In this document: piece by piece, positions 60,170 to 64,000 of the stretch
How the letters are laid out: the number at the start of each line of letters is the position of its first letter
How positions within the stretch are numbered: the first letter of the stretch is position 1
NCBI RefSeq assembly: GCF_027172205.1
Contig: NC_070617.1
Coordinates: 1,433,501 to 1,497,500 of the forward strand
Direction: 5' to 3'
DNA from: Podarcis raffonei
Lineage: Eukaryota > Chordata > Lepidosauria > Squamata > Lacertidae
Length of the DNA: 64,000 nt
Made by a program: the position numbers and the translations under genes
The notes under the pieces: generated by a model
Databases searched by the model: none
Told to the model about the DNA's origin: nothing
The model's input: only the letters and a program-made list of their open reading frames with translations

Positions 60170-60610
60170 CTTTAGACTCTGATCAGTGAAATATAGTCAA
60201 CTGCATCGAGTCTTTTCTTGGTTAGGTCTGGGTTGTGAACACACCATTGCAGTGACCTGTGGTTCCTCGGTTTAAAACCCTGAAGCTCTGCCTTTTTCAC
60301 ATCTGTTGTATCTGTAATTATAGCATTCCCTTCTTGTGATTTCAATATAACCTTCCTTTCTTTTTCTTTTCTCCATTTGTAAGCTAACCATTTCCCAGGC
60401 TCATTAGCAATGTTTTTTTGATTTTTTTTTTAGCATATTGCCATTTTATTTCTATCTCCTCGGTTTCTAACATAGAAACTTATCTCTGCAGCATCTTAAT
60501 TTGTCAGACAATGTTTGTATTTGCTGGAGATTGTTCTAGGTCTTTTTTATTTTGTCACACAGTATTTCTCTCTCTTTTTTAAGTCAAGAATTACTGTATG
60601 TTGTATAGAA
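60170..60610 (-). mobile_element. L1 LINE ORF2 fragment
   Basis: The minus strand encodes ANEPGKWLAYKWRKEKERK, then GNAIITDTTDVKKAELQGF, resembling the segment between endonuclease and reverse transcriptase of L1 ORF2. It is broken. Confidence 0.55.
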
Positions 60611-61061
60611 TGACCACTTATGTTGTTATTATTTTTTTTAAAGAATTATTTATTTATACAACAAGAAAAAAAACACCAAAAAAACACAAATACCAAATAA
60701 CACACAAATTACAAAAGTAAAAAAATGACCACTTATGAATGCTTTACTTGGCTCCTGTCTGGTTTGACAGTTTAGCACAACATTAAAAATGCCTGGGTAA
60801 TCTTGTTTTGCAAATTTATTTACACAGTGGTGCCTCTTTGTGTAATACAATTACAAACTTCACGCTTTTGTGGGGCAAAGTCCCTACGCCACAATACTCA
60901 GCTCCCTAATCTGTCAAGTTTAACCTCTGCTAGGACAGTTGATTTTTTTGGGGGTAATAATTTTTATTAGTTTTCAAATGCAATCCAATAATAGCTACAT
61001 TATAACAACAAAAAATTATAATACAATTATTAATACTGCAAAGCAGTCCTGTGGCATAGCA

Positions 61062-61282
61062 CAGTGGACCCTCGGGTTACGTTACCTTCGGGTAACGTAA
61101 CTTTCGGGTTGCGAACGCAGCAAATCCAGAAGTGTATACTTCCAGGTTCCCCCGCACGGACATGCGCAGAAGCACTCTATCGTGCCGTGCACATGTGCAG
61201 AAGCGGAGCCTCATGTTGTGGACTTTTCGGGGTACGTAAGGACCCCCAGAACAAATTAAGTTCATATCCGGAGGGTCCACTG
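61062..61282. mobile_element. Tigger-like miniature element, second subfamily
   Basis: The ends CAGTGGACCCTCGGGTTACG and ATCCGGAGGGTCCACTG are inverted; TA follows the right end. It differs inside from copies 1-3. It lies in intron 4 of the V2R pseudogene. Confidence 0.75.
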
Positions 61283-61505
61283 TAAAAGGAAAAGGCATCA
61301 AACTTTGATAATTACACTATAAAAGCAAAAGATGAGGACAATACAGAATACCTGCAATGTGTTTTGTCTTATGGGTAGGTGGTTCCCCTGGCCTTGTGCA
61401 ATGACCCCTGCCATCCAGGTTACAGCAGACAAAGGAAAGAAGGGGAACCATTTTGTTGCTATGAATGTGCTCCGTGTCCAGAAGGGAAGATTTCAAATTA
61501 GACAG

Positions 61506-62084
61506 GTAGGAACGACTGCATTTCCTTGAATAAATGTTATTAGTTTTCAACTGTGTATGAACAAATAAGAGGTGTCCTCTTTTCTTTAATGTGTCTCTGC
61601 TTAAATAATAAAAAACAAGGTCTCTTTGCCCTTCCATGGCAAATCTGCTGATTCTCTAGCTGCCTTCATAATTGCTTCTTTTTGTGAGGAATGTGCCACT
61701 TTCCCTACACTCTCACGAGGCCTGTGTCCTGGGGGTGGTGATGGTGGCAGGATCCTGGGCATTCTATCTATGTCTATTGCACTCATGTTTATGATGGGGA
61801 ATTGCTGATTTAACCGGTCCCCAAAAAACATTTTCCTGTCACCTCCCTTAGTGCATTTGGGGCTCCTTTCACCCTCAGATGCTCTCATCTGCTCCAATCC
61901 TCCCAGGCCTGGAGGGGATGCAGGTGTACCCCTAAACATTTTGTGAATCTAAGTTTGGCCTCACTGAGGGGCAGTATTTCAATGAGTAGGAAATTGAGAG
62001 TACCCCTAAACATTTATTTTTTTAGGGGGAAAAACCACTGTCTGCAATACTGAACTACTTTTATTAATCCCCACCCCTTTCAAG
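61506..62084 (+). other. Intron 5 of V2R pseudogene D
   Basis: No exon or clear repeat seen. The overlapping frames at 61601-61939 (-) and 61626-61808 (+) have no recognisable domain. Confidence 0.4.
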
Positions 62085-63382
62085 ATGTGAATGATTGCTT
62101 CCACTGCCAAGAAAATCAGTATCCTAACAAAGAGAAAACCCAATGCCTTCCCAAAAGAGAAAACTTCCTGTCTTATGGAGAAGCTTTTGGCATCGGCTTG
62201 GCTCTTTTGGCTCTGGCTCTTTCTGCAACCACAGCCTTGGTGCTTGGAATCATCATCAAAAACCGGAACACTCCCATTGTCAAAGCCAACAACCGGAATC
62301 TCACCTACACGCTGCTCGTCTCCCTCCTGCTCTGCTTCCTCTGCTCCTTGCTGTTCATTGGCCAGCCTCAGACATGGACCTGCACGCTAAGACAAACTGC
62401 TTTCGGGATCATCTTCTCAGTAGCCGTTTCTTCGGTCTTGGCCAAAACCCTCACTGTGGTTCTGGCTTTCGTGGCCACCAAGCCAGGATCCAAGATGAGG
62501 AAATGGGTGGGGAAAAGATTTTCCATCTCTAGCATTCTTGGCTGCTCCTTTATCCAAGCAAGTATTTGTATAGTCTGGCTATGTAGCAACCCTCCTTTCC
62601 CAGATCGGGACATGCACTCTCTGCCCGAAGAAATCATCGTGGAATGCAATGAAGGCTCGGCCAACATGTTCTTGGTTACACGGGACTGCTGGCTCTTGTC
62701 AGCTTCATTGTGGCTTTCTTTGCTCGGAAGCTGCCGGACGTTTTCAACGAAGCCAAATTCATCACTTTCAGCATGTTGGTGTTTTGCAGTGTTTGGGTGT
62801 CTTTTGTTCCAACCTATCTAAGCACCAAAGGGAAAAACCTGGTGGCTGTGGAGATCTTCTCCATCTTGGCCTCCAGTGCTGGGATACTGAGCTGTATCTT
62901 TTCCCCTAAATGTTATATAATTATTTTTAGACCTGAGCTGAACAATAAGGAGCAGCTAAAAAGAAAGTAAAAATTTAACATTTGATTATATTTCCCTAGC
63001 AAAATCTAAAATGGTTTAGTAGGCTGGAATTTTCATCCCAAAATGTATACGCTTGTTTATTAAATGTTGACTAATGTTACAGTTTTGATACCGACCTGCC
63101 TGCTGCCTACCAAGGAAATAAATACATCCATCATGAACTGTTCAACACACACCTTTTCTTCAGGGCATACCAGGTCTTCCATCATAAACTGAGATCCAGT
63201 TATTCAGCCCTAACGCCTTGCCTCAGATGCCATTGCTAGGTCCTCAACAAGGACACTAAACAAGGCCAGAGATGAGTGCATGAAAGGCCATCAAATTACT
63301 GCTGGTACCATCTGGATCTCTCATTACTTGTTTTCCTGATACCAGGTGTGATTGAGGTTCTTACTCTGAGAATCTTTGAAAC

Positions 63383-63480
63383 CAGAACTGAACAATAAGG
63401 AGCTGCTAAAAAGAAGGTAAAAAATTAACATTTGAATATATTTCCCTAGAAAAATCTAAAGTTGATTACTAGGCTGGATC
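63383..63480 (+). pseudogene. Duplicate of V2R exon 6 end and 3' UTR
   Basis: CAGAACTGAACAATAAGGAG and CTGCTAAAAAGAAGG, followed by TTAACATTTGAATATATTTC and TACTAGGCTGG, repeat the sequence at 62933-63030 with a few changes. Only the last codons and the start of the 3' UTR are copied, about 450 bp downstream in the same orientation. Confidence 0.8.
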
Positions 63481-64000
63481 ACGTTATGTTTTGGCATTAT
63501 CAAACAGCTACTTTTTGTTTTGAATGTTTTTCTGCTGAGGCCTTGCTTTTCTATTAGGCAGGCTTAGGGAATTGCCTCGGGTAGAGGAGCAGCCTAGTTA
63601 TCTCCTTCTGTACAAGCCCATTCTCCCTGTATCTGGACATAGTTTGGAATAGTCTCCCTGTTCCCAAAATCCACGAAGAAGTAGTGCACAGCACAGGTTG
63701 TCCATTCAATATTGCAGGGGGCACAGCTTGTAGGGGATTGGATTAGCAGAAAGAGCATTAATTTTTGTAAGTAAGTGATTCAAAATTAATTCTTTCATTT
63801 CTTTTTTTTAAAAGAGAAAGGCTTCTCACACAGGATATTCATCACTAAGAATTATTATTTTTATATTGATGTTTAATGTTTTGTCCTAGAGTGTGTGGGG
63901 GGGGGAGATGAATTGTAGCACTGACATTTTTATCCCAAGCATGTTCTGCTTCCTCATAGATTCGATATTGGGAGTCACTGTAGCTCAGCCTAAATCCCTC
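63481..64000. other. Right edge, no gene recognised
   Basis: A G-run near 63897-63905 and AT-rich sequence. No V2R exon or named repeat is seen. Confidence 0.4.

Larger units (their letters stand above)
59846..62970 (+). pseudogene. V2R pseudogene D, exons 4-6 only
   Basis: Exon 4 (about 59846-60073) reads LQPFQRSISFNNGAG, then is shifted by an extra T in a 7-T run near 59905, and continues FDIINWVMFPNKS. Exon 5 (61379-61505) reads [19 protein letters not shown] and [15 protein letters not shown], then a TAG where gene B has AAG. Exon 6 (62085-62970) opens [15 protein letters not shown] and runs through [11 protein letters not shown] and ECNEGS. It loses about ten bases after SANMF near 62670, and finishes in another frame ([31 protein letters not shown]). 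No exons 1-3 were found upstream. It has at least three lesions plus 5' loss, so it is non-functional. Introns hold L1 and Tigger-like insertions. Confidence 0.92.

Overview
This window looks like intergenic and genic DNA from a squamate reptile (lizard or snake). It combines vomeronasal type 2 receptor (V2R) genes with a typical squamate repeat load: Sauria-type tRNA SINEs, BovB (RTE) LINEs, CR1, L2 and L1 LINEs, CORE-type SINEs, Tigger/mariner, Tc1 and hAT miniature elements, and a copia-like LTR element. The species cannot be named from the sequence alone.

Layout. The left edge (1-161, minus) holds the first exon of a V2R whose remainder lies off the window. V2R gene A (2399-10437, minus) and V2R gene B (16118-22967, plus) form a divergent pair; each has six exons in frame with usable splice sites, giving 874 and 869 residues. 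After a copia-like element and other repeats (23.7-31.2 kb), a C-type lectin-like type II membrane receptor gene (31590-39377, plus) follows; six exons are seen and its first exon was not found. V2R gene C (42896-52983, minus) is also open across six exons (874 residues), but a decayed extra copy of exon 3 sits in its second intron and many transposons have entered its first two introns. The right end carries V2R relics on the plus strand: a 3' piece of exon 6 at 54.9 kb, a three-exon broken gene at 59.85-62.97 kb, and a small duplicate of that gene's 3' end at 63.4 kb.

The V2Rs share one architecture: signal peptide exon, two Venus-flytrap exons, a short flytrap exon, a cysteine-rich exon, and one large exon carrying the last part of the cysteine-rich domain plus the seven-helix class C GPCR core. 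Upstream of every V2R first exon in the window (left edge, A, B, C) I see the same block of about 40 bp with TAATCA / TAATTA / TAATCA cores, at about 200-310 bp before the ATG, with a second copy further upstream of gene A. This is the best candidate for a shared, previously unannotated cis-regulatory element.

The rest is mainly transposon-derived. Several insertions are nested and dated relative to each other by target-site duplications: BovB inside a Tigger-like element inside a V2R intron; L1 and a Sauria SINE inside a CR1; a copia-like element with LTRs that look identical. All homology calls come from reading translated motifs by eye; no database search was run.
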